From positions 1 to 32,284 of IMG/VR virus record IMGVR_UViG_3300044639_000321: a DNA stretch of 32,284 nt, one strand, 5' to 3'. The DNA is from a virus. Shown here in pieces: positions 1 to 6,493 of this stretch. Position 1 is the stretch's first letter; every line of letters begins with the position of its first letter. The position numbers and the translations under genes were made by a program. Below the pieces are notes generated by a model. It saw nothing but the letters and a program-made list of their open reading frames with translations. It was not told where the DNA came from and ran no database searches.

Positions 1-386
1 GTCATGAGTTTGTCTGCTTCCGTCTGCAGGGCACGAATACCTGCTTCGGCAATGTCATGTGAACTAGCGCCACTCAACGTACAAAGGTCATCACCAAACT
101 CTTTAGCCAATTTCTTCCATGCCTTTTGTTGTGCAGGTGTGATAGGTGTACGAACAGGTCGCATTTCACTGGCTTTATGCATTGCCCGAATCATAGCCTC
201 TTCGGCTACTCGGCTGGCCGCCATCATGGCCGCATAGTTAGGGTCAATGTTGTATCGGCGACTAGCACCCCCTGGGTAAACCATCACAAGATGAGTACCT
301 TTAGAAAAACTGTCCATAAGATCGTTGTCGTATTCAGAGACTGGAACATATCTGCGACCACGTTTTTCGTAGTAGATTTTTTTCAT
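1..386 (-). CDS. Hypothetical phage protein, C-terminal end outside window
   Basis: An open frame of 128 codons runs from an ATG at 386 to the left edge without a stop, so the gene is cut by the window. It begins MKKIYYEKRGRRYVPVSEYD and continues with an Ala/Met-rich helical stretch around residues 50-70. The start overlaps the TGA of the upstream gene as ATGA, which supports the reading frame and translational coupling. I do not recognise a domain. It closes a run of small genes downstream of the left early-type promoters, so an early accessory role is likely but unproven. Confidence 0.75.
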   Translation of the reverse strand, partial: MKKIYYEKRGRRYVPVSEYDNDLMDSFSKGTHLVMVYPGGASRRYNIDPNYAAMMAASRVAEEAMIRAMHKASEMRPVRTPITPAQQKAWKKLAKEFGDDLCTLSGASSHDIAEAGIRALQTEADKLM

Positions 387-739
387 GTTGTTTCCAAATC
401 TTCGTCTGTGTTTTTCTGTTTCAAAAGTCGGACCAGTCGGCGGTTGCGTTCATCTTGTTCTTTGCGTTCACGCTTTTTAGTATTGCTGATCTTTAGCATA
501 CCATCATAATCCCGTGCCCACAGTATGCCTTGCATAAACTGACCAGCCGCTTCCAATGTGCCAACAAAAAATGTAGCATCACGAACATAGATTGGCAATG
601 AATCCTGATCCTTGGGCACCAGGGCCACATTCTCTTGTGATCCAGGATGATCATTGCGGTAAGCAGTAAACCGCATGCCAAGAACATCTGCACGTTTTTC
701 CAACATACGAATTGTTTCAATTGTGTTCCAGCCTGCCAT
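383..739 (-). CDS. Hypothetical phage protein (118 aa)
   Basis: A 118-residue soluble protein starting MAGWNTIETIRMLEKRADVL. Its C-terminal third, about residues 85-118, is highly charged and predicted helical, with many Lys, Arg and Glu (KKRERKEQDERNRR), suggesting a coiled coil or a nucleic-acid-contacting tail. The TGA overlaps the next start as ATGA, and six bases separate its ATG from the stop of the gene upstream. No catalytic motif is visible and I cannot name the family. It belongs to the left small-gene cluster served by the promoter at 1759-1787. Confidence 0.7.
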   Translation of the reverse strand: MAGWNTIETIRMLEKRADVLGMRFTAYRNDHPGSQENVALVPKDQDSLPIYVRDATFFVGTLEAAGQFMQGILWARDYDGMLKISNTKKRERKEQDERNRRLVRLLKQKNTDEDLETT

Positions 740-745
740 AATGTG

Positions 746-1099
746 TTACCAACTTGAATTGTAAAAAACTTTTAGTCCCAAAAACACTTCTGCTTTGGCT
801 GCTCGAACAAACGCAAGATCACTTTCTCGATATTCGTCGTCGCTGTCCTGCCCAAAAAAGAATCCGCTAGTGGCAGGCAATTGTTTGTGCGTAACTGCCT
901 GTTCCAGAGCTTCGAGATCTTCCCAGGTCAGTTCCAGTTCGTCACCGTTGAACTCACCTTCGTTGCCTTTTTCGATCCACAAGCGATGCATCCAACCATG
1001 CAGGTTAGGATGTTTACGCCAGTAGGCAATTTCACGCTGTCCAGTGTTGTCATCTGCTGCTGCCTTGGCGGCAGCATAAGCATACATGTCTAGTCCCAT
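746..1099 (-). CDS. Conserved small phage protein, MGLDMYAYA family
   Basis: A 117-residue protein whose first residues, MGLDMYAYA, and following segment IAYWRKHPNLHGWMHRLW match a widespread phage and bacterial family of unknown function, which I recognise from memory and which is sometimes mislabelled in annotations. The middle is acidic, and aromatic residues recur (YWRKHP, WMHRLW, FYNSSW at the end). The ATG shares its A with the upstream TAA (TAATG), indicating coupled translation. The function is unknown; the family occurs mostly among accessory phage genes. Confidence 0.75.
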   Translation of the reverse strand: MGLDMYAYAAAKAAADDNTGQREIAYWRKHPNLHGWMHRLWIEKGNEGEFNGDELELTWEDLEALEQAVTHKQLPATSGFFFGQDSDDEYRESDLAFVRAAKAEVFLGLKVFYNSSW

Positions 1100-1344
1100 T
1101 ACATTACCTTTCTAATTGCAGCCATTGCTTCAGGAAAACGTTTCATAGTGTCAGTTGCACTGTCCAGCTCAAGCAGGGCAGCTTGTTCCAGCAAGCTGAT
1201 GGCATATTTCACATCGTCTGCGCCAACTGCCATCATCCAGTCCTGAATTTCTTCTGGCGTCTTCAAGTTCATCACAATGTTCATGTCTGACACTTGGTAT
1301 CGATTAAAACCCAATTGAGCAAAGTCAATTTTGCGATTGGTCAT
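1099..1344 (-). CDS. Hypothetical phage protein (81 aa)
   Basis: An 81-residue protein starting MTNRKIDFAQLGFNRYQVSD. I chose the ATG at 1344 over a TTG five codons earlier because a GGAG Shine-Dalgarno sequence lies upstream at an acceptable distance and the upstream gene's TAA (1348-1346) precedes it. The sequence is largely helical (PEEIQDWMMAVGADDVKYAISLL) without cysteines or recognisable catalytic residues. It is the second gene of the operon starting at the promoter 1759-1787. Function unknown. Confidence 0.7.
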   Translation of the reverse strand: MTNRKIDFAQLGFNRYQVSDMNIVMNLKTPEEIQDWMMAVGADDVKYAISLLEQAALLELDSATDTMKRFPEAMAAIRKVM

Positions 1345-1345
1345 G

Positions 1346-1729
1346 TTACCTAACTCCAAATACTGCTGCCATCAAGGCGTCAACTTCTGCTTGAGTAACA
1401 ACCACTGGCTCAGTGCGACGAACACGAGCAGGTTTTGCAGTCTTGGCGCGAATAGTTTTGGTAAGATGTTTTTTTGCAGTTTTAGCAGGGCGGCTTTTGA
1501 CTGCTACTTCACCTGCCAGTGCTTCACGCACCGCATCAGTGTCGGCAAAGCCTGCTAGATTCTGCAGATAACACACAGCCCCGGCCTTGTCCATTGCATC
1601 CGGCAACGGCACAATATTCACATCAGTGTCGCCCAGCTTGGCCAATTGCTTGCCCCGAGCTTCTGAGTTGGCAAAACGAACTTTAACAGCACCTTTGAGA
1701 ACGGAAGTACCAGCAAAAGTATAAAGCAT
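1346..1729 (-). CDS. Hypothetical basic phage protein (127 aa)
   Basis: This 127-residue protein is the first gene after the strong promoter at 1759-1787. Its leader carries a clear AAGGAG ribosome binding site. Residues 1-75 look like a compact domain (MLYTFAGTSVLKGAVKVRFA). Residues 77-108 are very basic and Ala/Lys/Arg-rich, reminiscent of a histone-like or nucleic-acid-binding linker, before a short C-terminal helix (QAEVDALMAAVFGVR). A DNA- or RNA-binding role is inference from charge only. Early expression is suggested by the sigma70-like promoter. Confidence 0.7.
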   Translation of the reverse strand: MLYTFAGTSVLKGAVKVRFANSEARGKQLAKLGDTDVNIVPLPDAMDKAGAVCYLQNLAGFADTDAVREALAGEVAVKSRPAKTAKKHLTKTIRAKTAKPARVRRTEPVVVTQAEVDALMAAVFGVR

Positions 1730-1758
1730 TTAAGACTCCTTTTTGTGTTTAAGCGTTA

Positions 1759-1787
1759 ATTATAACAGATTGGCGAATATTGGTCAA
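1759..1787 (-). promoter_or_regulatory. Early-type sigma70 promoter
   Basis: On the minus strand it reads TTGACC (1787-1782), a 17-nt spacer, then TATAAT (1764-1759), with TG one base before the -10 (extended -10). The -35 contains the TGA stop of the upstream SWIM gene. It directs transcription of the 1729-1 gene run. It belongs to a family of near-identical promoters in this window. Confidence 0.85.
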
Positions 1788-2134
1788 CCGTTTTGTTTTG
1801 TGTGCTTGCACTGGCTGCGGAATCGAAATCCCGAGCAAGTGCAGCTCAAGTTGTTGTTTAGGCGTGTCACAGTGTACACCTCACCCTTGCTGCCGGTCAC
1901 TGTCCAGGTCTCTCCTGCAGGTGGTGCCACATCAACAGAAACATTCCATTGGTCGGGCACAATTTTGAATTTGCGTCCACGGATATCAATACGCACAGGC
2001 GTCTTGAACTTGTGTGCTGCTCCTGTGCCAAACTTCACATAGGCATACATCTTGCTCTTGCCATCGTCCATCAGATACACATGGTTGGGAGCCGTGTCAC
2101 CGGACCATTCGGTTGTTTCAGCAAACCATTTCAT
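1784..2134 (-). CDS. Small SWIM zinc-finger protein
   Basis: A 116-residue protein whose C-terminus holds C98-x-C100-x8-C109-x-H111, the CxCxnCxH signature of SWIM zinc-binding domains, within SCTCSGFRFRSQCKHTK. The rest (residues 1-90) is beta-rich, with WNVSVDVAPPAGETWTVTGS. SWIM domains usually bind DNA or mediate protein contacts; they occur in phage and mobile-element proteins, but a stand-alone short version has no assigned activity. Its ATG overlaps the upstream stop as ATGA, and its own TGA lies inside the -35 box of the next promoter. Confidence 0.75.
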   Translation of the reverse strand: MKWFAETTEWSGDTAPNHVYLMDDGKSKMYAYVKFGTGAAHKFKTPVRIDIRGRKFKIVPDQWNVSVDVAPPAGETWTVTGSKGEVYTVTRLNNNLSCTCSGFRFRSQCKHTKQNG

Positions 2135-2313
2135 TTTTCAACCAGGCGCAGGCCTTCGTTCATGACTGTTTGTAAAGCCACCCGCTGTTCGGCTGTGAGT
2201 TCGTTGCGTTGTTTTGCGGCCAGCATAGACTCTAGGGATTCCAGCAAAAACCCGCTGACGCTGTGATCAATTCGATACTGTTCACAGATTGAGATAGCTT
2301 GAGTAATGTTCAT
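2131..2313 (-). CDS. Hypothetical small phage protein (60 aa)
   Basis: A 60-residue helical protein beginning MNITQAISICEQYRIDHSV. It has an AGGAG ribosome binding site eight to ten bases upstream of the ATG and directly follows the promoter at 2343-2371. The stop overlaps the start of the SWIM gene (ATGA), so the two are probably co-translated. No domain is recognisable. The position suggests an early gene. Confidence 0.7.
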   Translation of the reverse strand: MNITQAISICEQYRIDHSVSGFLLESLESMLAAKQRNELTAEQRVALQTVMNEGLRLVEK

Positions 2314-2332
2314 TCTCTGCTCCTGTTTTGCT

Positions 2333-2485
2333 CTATGCGTGTATTATAGCATTTTGAGCAATATTGGTCAACCAGCCCAAAACAGCCAACCACACAATCC
2401 ATTCAACCACTGTAAATTCGCTGCGATGATAGCACGACAACATCTTTCGTTTGAACTTTTCATAACGGGTTGTTGCTGGTTGCAT
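2333..2485 (-). CDS. Possible small membrane protein (50 aa)
   Basis: An ATG at 2485 opens a 50-codon frame ending in TAG at 2335-2333. The product starts MQPATTRYEKFKRKMLSCYH, a basic N-terminus, followed by a hydrophobic stretch (VVEWIVWLAVLGWL) that could cross the membrane once with a basic-in orientation. The ATG sits six bases after the TATAAT of the promoter at 2492-2520, so its mRNA would be leaderless. The last codons overlap the next promoter (2343-2371). A 31-residue alternative frame ending in the -35 TGA is also open. The call rests on position and composition only. Confidence 0.4.
   Translation of the reverse strand: MQPATTRYEKFKRKMLSCYHRSEFTVVEWIVWLAVLGWLTNIAQNAIIHA
2343..2371 (-). 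promoter_or_regulatory. Early-type sigma70 promoter
   Basis: On the minus strand TTGACC (2371-2366), 17 nt, then TATAAT (2348-2343), preceded by TGC as an extended -10. It shares most of its spacer with the promoter at 2492-2520. It drives the 60-residue gene and the SWIM gene. Confidence 0.88.
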
Positions 2486-2491
2486 GTGCGT

Positions 2492-2520
2492 ATTATAACA
2501 TTTTGGGCATTATTGGTCAA
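2492..2520 (-). promoter_or_regulatory. Early-type sigma70 promoter
   Basis: On the minus strand TTGACC (2520-2515), 17 nt, TATAAT (2497-2492), with TGT before the -10 as an extended -10. It lies just downstream of the porin terminator and starts the left early-type region. The predicted transcription start falls on or next to the ATG at 2485. Confidence 0.88.
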
Positions 2521-2523
2521 CCA

Positions 2524-2547
2524 TAAAAAAACCCGCCGAAGCGGGTT
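2524..2547 (-). terminator. Rho-independent terminator of the porin gene
   Basis: On the minus strand AACCCGC, a TTCG loop, GCGGGTT, then a run of T. The seven-base stem with a UUCG-type tetraloop (stem 2530-2536 and 2541-2547) is a textbook intrinsic terminator, placed 30 bases after the porin stop. T residues on both sides could make it work in both directions. Confidence 0.93.
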
Positions 2548-2577
2548 TTTGTTGTAATGCATTATACAGTGCGGAGT

Positions 2578-3456
2578 TTAGAAGTTGACTTCTAGGCCAG
2601 CACCAATTTTTTGTACATTGGTTGCAGAGTCTTCTTTGACATAACGTGCGTGAACCAGAGTGTTCTTGCTCAGTGCATAAGATGCGCCAACATTGTAGGC
2701 CTTGACAGTGTCATTCTCACCGTAGCCAGCCAACAAAGTCACTGCACCCAGGGCCTGGTTAACACCAACTGATTTACCAGTGGTTGATGCACTAGATACT
2801 TTGTCTTCAGAATACATACCAAACACAGTTGTGTTTGCAATCTTGTACTTGGCACCGACCACACCCGAGTAGCTGTTGGTACCAGTGGTATAGCGAGCAG
2901 CGGTTGCGCTCACAGCACCCAGGGTGTACTCAACACTGCTGGCTTGTGATTCTGTAGTGCCACCAGCAACTTCGCCATTGGCGATTGCATACGTGGCAGA
3001 GAGTCCAGCCACAGGCTTTGCAGTCAAGAACACTGCATTTTGCAAACGTGAACCTTGTGCAGCATGAATAACTGCGGTGCTGGAACCAAAAGCATTGCCC
3101 ATGGCGTCATAGTTGTCAAGTGTGCGAGCAATGGTGTGTTTGTCACGACCCATGGCCACGGAACCCAACTTGTGAGACAAGCCAACAACAGCAGTGCGGT
3201 CACCCAGTGTGGTTGCTGCAGGAGCGTCGCCACCGTAGCCAGTTTCAAGCACAACGCCAGCAGTGATGCCGCCAGCAAGTGCTTCTGTGGCCTTGATACC
3301 GAATCGGCTGGAATCGTTTGTCAACGCGGTTACACCTTCGGCAGTGCCGGTCTTGGTGTTTTCTTGATACAAGCGAGCTTTACCGTAAACGGTAGCGTCA
3401 GCTTGTGCTAGGGAGGCGGCCAATGCTAGGGCCATTACTAAAGCATATTTCTTCAT
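2578..3456 (-). CDS. Phage-encoded Gram-negative outer-membrane porin
   Basis: A 292-residue trimeric-porin family protein. Residues 1-19 form a signal peptide (MKKYALVMALALAASLAQA, cleavage before D20). The mature part opens with TVYGKARLY, has the porin hallmark SRFGIKATEALAGGITAG near residues 50-67, alternating amphipathic strands throughout, and ends with Phe (GLEVNF), the BAM-recognition terminus. Betaproteobacterial porins are usually about 330-390 residues, so this one is short, probably with trimmed loops. It has an AAGGA ribosome binding site and its own terminator. Phage porins are rare; possible roles are altered nutrient uptake, receptor replacement or superinfection exclusion (inference). 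The gene looks intact, not a decaying relic. Confidence 0.93.
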   Translation of the reverse strand: MKKYALVMALALAASLAQADATVYGKARLYQENTKTGTAEGVTALTNDSSRFGIKATEALAGGITAGVVLETGYGGDAPAATTLGDRTAVVGLSHKLGSVAMGRDKHTIARTLDNYDAMGNAFGSSTAVIHAAQGSRLQNAVFLTAKPVAGLSATYAIANGEVAGGTTESQASSVEYTLGAVSATAARYTTGTNSYSGVVGAKYKIANTTVFGMYSEDKVSSASTTGKSVGVNQALGAVTLLAGYGENDTVKAYNVGASYALSKNTLVHARYVKEDSATNVQKIGAGLEVNF

Positions 3457-3527
3457 GAGGTTTTTCCTTAAAATTAATTTTTGTGTTACTCACACTAGTT
3501 ACTTAGCGGATTGTAATTCATCCACCG
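3457..3527 (-). promoter_or_regulatory. Structured porin leader region
   Basis: The 71 bases before the porin start contain, on the minus strand, an inverted repeat TAGCGG...CCGCTA just after the upstream stop, a small GTGT/ACAC hairpin, and the palindrome AAAATTAATTTT directly before the AAGGA ribosome binding site. No convincing -35/-10 pair or TAAATA late element is visible, so the porin may be transcribed by read-through or from an unrecognised promoter. The structures may affect translation. Confidence 0.4.
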
Positions 3528-5453
3528 CTATTTTACCACTAAATTGGATGCTTCTGCATCAGAATAGGTGGATGGTATGAGATTTGCCTGCGGAATCACG
3601 CCCGCATACTCGCTGGGTATAGCAGTATCTTGTCCAATTCCCACACCGTTTAGCACCAAGAGATTGCGGCCTTCTCTTAGGCAGGCCACCATGGCTTGTC
3701 CACCCTGTGTAGAAAGATCAGCAACAGTTTCAATAAACTGTGCTGGGCCATTGGCTTCTGTGTTTGTTCCATATCCTGGAAGACTTTGTACAAAACTCAT
3801 GACTGGGCCGCGACCTGATGCACCAAGATTGGGAATGTCTATGCTGGCCAGAGCAAGATTGGTATTTTCGGAAACCAATTTTGCTGCCATTGAATTAAAA
3901 TCAGAATTCAAAATACCTGATTGCGTGGGATACGATACAGATATTGTAGACACCTGCACAGCAGCATTGGATATTAGTGTCTGCAATGCTGTGTCAGCAT
4001 TGGCATAAACTCCGGCACCTGTGCCTGCAGGAATAGTAACAGGTCCGGTGACAGCATCGCCGTAGACTCCGTCAACTGTGTTTTGCATTCTGGTATAGGT
4101 ATCGGTTAACCCTCCGAGAATACCTGTACCGGTCATGCTGTTGATTGTGACAGTGGCGTTGCTCAGTACGCTGGTGTAGTCGACTCCGACTGCGGCACCA
4201 AGTAGGTCAGTAATTACCAGAGTCCCATTAGGTCCGGTTCCAGTTGCATATGAACTGGAATAGTATGCGGCCACGCTAGCAGGTACAGCCTGTTCTAGTG
4301 CAGATATAGATGGTAGGTCCCTAGTGGTCTGCATGTCAACGAATGCTGCTGACAATTGAGGCAACCCAAGATTGTTTATATTTTTTATCTGCTGTAGACT
4401 AACTTGCATGGCCTTGCAAGCCAGAGCCTGGTCTGCTGGGATGATTCTGGCAAGTCTTTCATAGCTGATTGTATTTAGAGTGCCCAAGGTCATCACATAT
4501 CTTGGCAAGTAAATCAACAATTTTGAATTCACTGTGCCTTGTGTGTTATCGTAGATGGCTCGTAACACTGACGTGGTATCTTGATTGTAGGTTCGAACTG
4601 TGAGACTGGTAATACTGTTGGGGAATATTTTTGCAGGATTCAACAGGTCTGCCATGGTGTTTATGTTCTTGGTAGTCACACCAAAAATAGCCAACACTTG
4701 TTCTAGGTCAGTGCCTGTGACATTTAGCATGCCCAGGTATGCTAGATGTTGTACACTATCACTCACATTGTCATTGGGATTGGTGAGATTACCGATACTG
4801 GCTTCGTCAAGTCCTGCTTGAATCAAGATAGATTGAATGTTTGCTGTGAGGTTGGTCAGTGTAACCAATTGTCGTAGCAATGCTGCTGGAGAACCAAAAT
4901 TGCCAAGATTGTCAAGATCAATCAATTGTCCCAGTGCCGCTAGATCTAGTCCAAATGTTCTCATGGCCAAGGTGGTGTCGCTGAGATTGCCAGTGATAAG
5001 ACTGTTCATTGTGGTAAACGTTGAACCAAGATAGGTCTGACTGTTTACACTGGTGTTGATAAATTGATTGGTTGAAGTTACATAACCTTGTGCTGCACTA
5101 AACACCTGTGCAAAAACAGCAGTATTACCATTGCCAAGATAACTGGTGCCTTGAGCAGTAATTATACCAGTAAATCCTGATGTGGTGTTTGTGCCCAGAG
5201 AAGCATACGCAGCAGGTGTGTTGTCAGCCAGTGCAGGTACAGTGTTTGCACAAAATGTAAACATGCTGGTCAGTGTGTTTCCACTGATGTTGGCTGCGGC
5301 ACTGTTGCCCACAGTATTAAAAAATGGCGTCAATAGTGATGTGCTGGTATAAGCTGCGTCGGCAGCAGTCCAGGTATTGGCAATGGCCACGCCGCTGTTG
5401 TTGCTCAACGTGGCTCCAGCAATCATCTGTAATGGTGTTAATATACTAGCCAT
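3528..5453 (-). CDS. Large putative virion structural protein
   Basis: A 641-residue protein rich in Ala, Ser, Thr, Asn and Gly, with no signal peptide, few Cys and long beta/alpha-mixed stretches, starting MASILTPLQMIAGATLSNNS. Its ATG overlaps the PAAR gene stop as TAATG, so it is translated with a spike-tip protein. This context suggests a baseplate, hub or tail-associated role. In marine T4-like phages I recall large structural proteins of this composition, but I cannot assign a T4 counterpart. It ends 71 bases before the porin gene. Confidence 0.75.
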   Translation of the reverse strand: MASILTPLQMIAGATLSNNSGVAIANTWTAADAAYTSTSLLTPFFNTVGNSAAANISGNTLTSMFTFCANTVPALADNTPAAYASLGTNTTSGFTGIITAQGTSYLGNGNTAVFAQVFSAAQGYVTSTNQFINTSVNSQTYLGSTFTTMNSLITGNLSDTTLAMRTFGLDLAALGQLIDLDNLGNFGSPAALLRQLVTLTNLTANIQSILIQAGLDEASIGNLTNPNDNVSDSVQHLAYLGMLNVTGTDLEQVLAIFGVTTKNINTMADLLNPAKIFPNSITSLTVRTYNQDTTSVLRAIYDNTQGTVNSKLLIYLPRYVMTLGTLNTISYERLARIIPADQALACKAMQVSLQQIKNINNLGLPQLSAAFVDMQTTRDLPSISALEQAVPASVAAYYSSSYATGTGPNGTLVITDLLGAAVGVDYTSVLSNATVTINSMTGTGILGGLTDTYTRMQNTVDGVYGDAVTGPVTIPAGTGAGVYANADTALQTLISNAAVQVSTISVSYPTQSGILNSDFNSMAAKLVSENTNLALASIDIPNLGASGRGPVMSFVQSLPGYGTNTEANGPAQFIETVADLSTQGGQAMVACLREGRNLLVLNGVGIGQDTAIPSEYAGVIPQANLIPSTYSDAEASNLVVK

Positions 5454-5740
5454 TATGCTGCAAACACATCACCACTGCCTTGGCCAACTGATGTACAGCC
5501 TGCTAATGCATCGCCTACTCTGGCCAGAGGTTTACCATTTACAAAAACTGTGCTACTGCCCTGAGAGATTGAAGCCACATGCCCTTTGCATGGATTGCCG
5601 GGTCGTAAATGCCCTGTGCTACTGTCTCCCACTCTGGCTGCTGGTCGGTTGTTGATGAACACATCACCACTGCCGTTGGCAATGGTGTATCCACTGCAAT
5701 GTGGAACTCCTTGGTCACCTTTTCTCGCCGCTGCGGGCAT
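5453..5740 (-). CDS. PAAR-domain spike tip protein
   Basis: A 95-residue PAAR protein. It shows the family opening MPAAARKGD, the motif NRPAARVGD (about residues 31-39), a repeat of the same unit as GKPLARVGD (69-77), and His/Cys residues (H14, C15, H44, C51, C82) suited to a metal site at the tip. PAAR proteins cap the central spike (gp5.4 position in T4) and sharpen it for membrane penetration. I chose the ATG at 5740 because GGAG lies seven bases upstream; a TTG two codons earlier is less likely. Its start lies inside the upstream gene, and its stop overlaps the next start. Confidence 0.93.
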   Translation of the reverse strand: MPAAARKGDQGVPHCSGYTIANGSGDVFINNRPAARVGDSSTGHLRPGNPCKGHVASISQGSSTVFVNGKPLARVGDALAGCTSVGQGSGDVFAA

Positions 5741-5930
5741 GTTCAATCTCCATAAGTTTTAAAAACTGATTGTGCCATTGTTCAATTTCATCGTGTTCCT
5801 CACTGGTGTGTGGGCCTGGTGGGATTTCTGGTAGAAATTCTATCACATGGTCTAAGTCGTCAGGGATATCTTTGTATTGGTCATACACAAAAAGCTCAGT
5901 GCCTTTCATGATTACAAATCTATGCCCCAT
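5715..5930 (-). CDS. Hypothetical phage protein (71 aa)
   Basis: A 71-residue acidic protein beginning MGHRFVIMKGTELFVYDQYK, with a C-terminal helix (HDEIEQWHNQFLKLMEIEHA). Its 3' end overlaps the PAAR gene by 26 bases. The ATG follows a late-promoter-like CATAAATA by only four bases and has no Shine-Dalgarno sequence, so it may be leaderless. Linkage to the PAAR gene suggests a virion or assembly role, but no family is recognised. Confidence 0.65.
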   Translation of the reverse strand: MGHRFVIMKGTELFVYDQYKDIPDDLDHVIEFLPEIPPGPHTSEEHDEIEQWHNQFLKLMEIEHARSGEKR

Positions 5931-5934
5931 GCTG

Positions 5935-5942
5935 TATTTATG
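5935..5942 (-). promoter_or_regulatory. T4-type late promoter (CATAAATA)
   Basis: On the minus strand CATAAATA, one mismatch from the T4 late consensus TATAAATA, lies in a 31-base gap. The ATG of the 71-residue gene follows four bases later. It would transcribe the 71-residue, PAAR and 641-residue virion genes. Confidence 0.6.
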
Positions 5943-5961
5943 GATGTGAAATACTGGGCTG

Positions 5962-6261
5962 TTAACCCATTATCAATTTCTTTTCCGGCACTCGGATACC
6001 AGTCAATGCTTCAATATACTTCATCTTGACTGCATCATCTGTTAATGCGTAGATTGCCACGTTGTTGATGTTTAGTTTGACTGGCTCATCTGCATCAGCA
6101 GTAAACATGCTGGGCACTAGTCCTAGACCCTGTGGTCCAGGCGCTACACTAACAGGTGCGCTGATTTCTAACCAATCACCTTCAGCTTGTGTTAGCTTGG
6201 CAATGAGTTCTTCGCCTGAGTTCAATTTAAAAGTTACTGTGCTGCCTACGAGATGTTTCAT
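5962..6261 (-). CDS. Conserved phage protein, possibly Sm-like fold
   Basis: A 99-residue protein starting MKHLVGSTVTFKLNSGEELI. The pattern of a short beta strand, SGEE turn and AKL strand, then a second strand pair ending in NNVAIYALTDDAVKMKYIEA, resembles Sm/LSm-like small barrels such as Hfq relatives; that is a fold guess. I recall similar proteins in marine T4-like phages without assigned function. Its start overlaps the glutaredoxin stop (ATGA), so the two are coupled. Confidence 0.7.
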   Translation of the reverse strand: MKHLVGSTVTFKLNSGEELIAKLTQAEGDWLEISAPVSVAPGPQGLGLVPSMFTADADEPVKLNINNVAIYALTDDAVKMKYIEALTGIRVPEKKLIMG

Positions 6262-6482
6262 TCTGTTAATTTCTTTTTAAGTTCTGTAAATCCACCCACA
6301 AGTTCTTGATCCAGAAAGATCTGTGGTAATGTTCGAGCCGTTGGTACTGCTTCTAGCAAGTCTTCTCGGCTGAATCCGTGCCCAATTTTCTTTTCTTCAT
6401 ATGCAATATTGCGCTGCTCCAACAAGGCTTTGGCTTGATCGCAGAATGTGCAGTTGTCTTTGCTCCAAACAATGGCTTTCAT
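6258..6482 (-). CDS. Glutaredoxin
   Basis: A 74-residue glutaredoxin with the dithiol active site C11-T-F-C14, the cis-proline segment TLPQIFLD (P53), and the C-terminal glutathione-binding GGFTEL (G63-G64). It would reduce the phage ribonucleotide reductase using glutathione, the role of NrdC/glutaredoxin in T4. It lies in the same strand block as nrdA and nrdB, separated by small genes and a methyltransferase. Length and motifs are complete, so it is likely functional in the host cytoplasm. Confidence 0.93.
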   Translation of the reverse strand: MKAIVWSKDNCTFCDQAKALLEQRNIAYEEKKIGHGFSREDLLEAVPTARTLPQIFLDQELVGGFTELKKKLTE

Positions 6483-6493
6483 TGTGTTCTTCT

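Noticed and set aside
2368-2562. 64-codon minus-strand frame
   Set aside because: It runs through the porin terminator and an early promoter, so no transcript would contain its start. The similar peptides it encodes only reflect the repeated promoter sequence.
4591-4602. GGTTCGAAC-like T-loop motif
   Set aside because: It lies in the middle of the 641-residue gene and no cloverleaf can be drawn around it.
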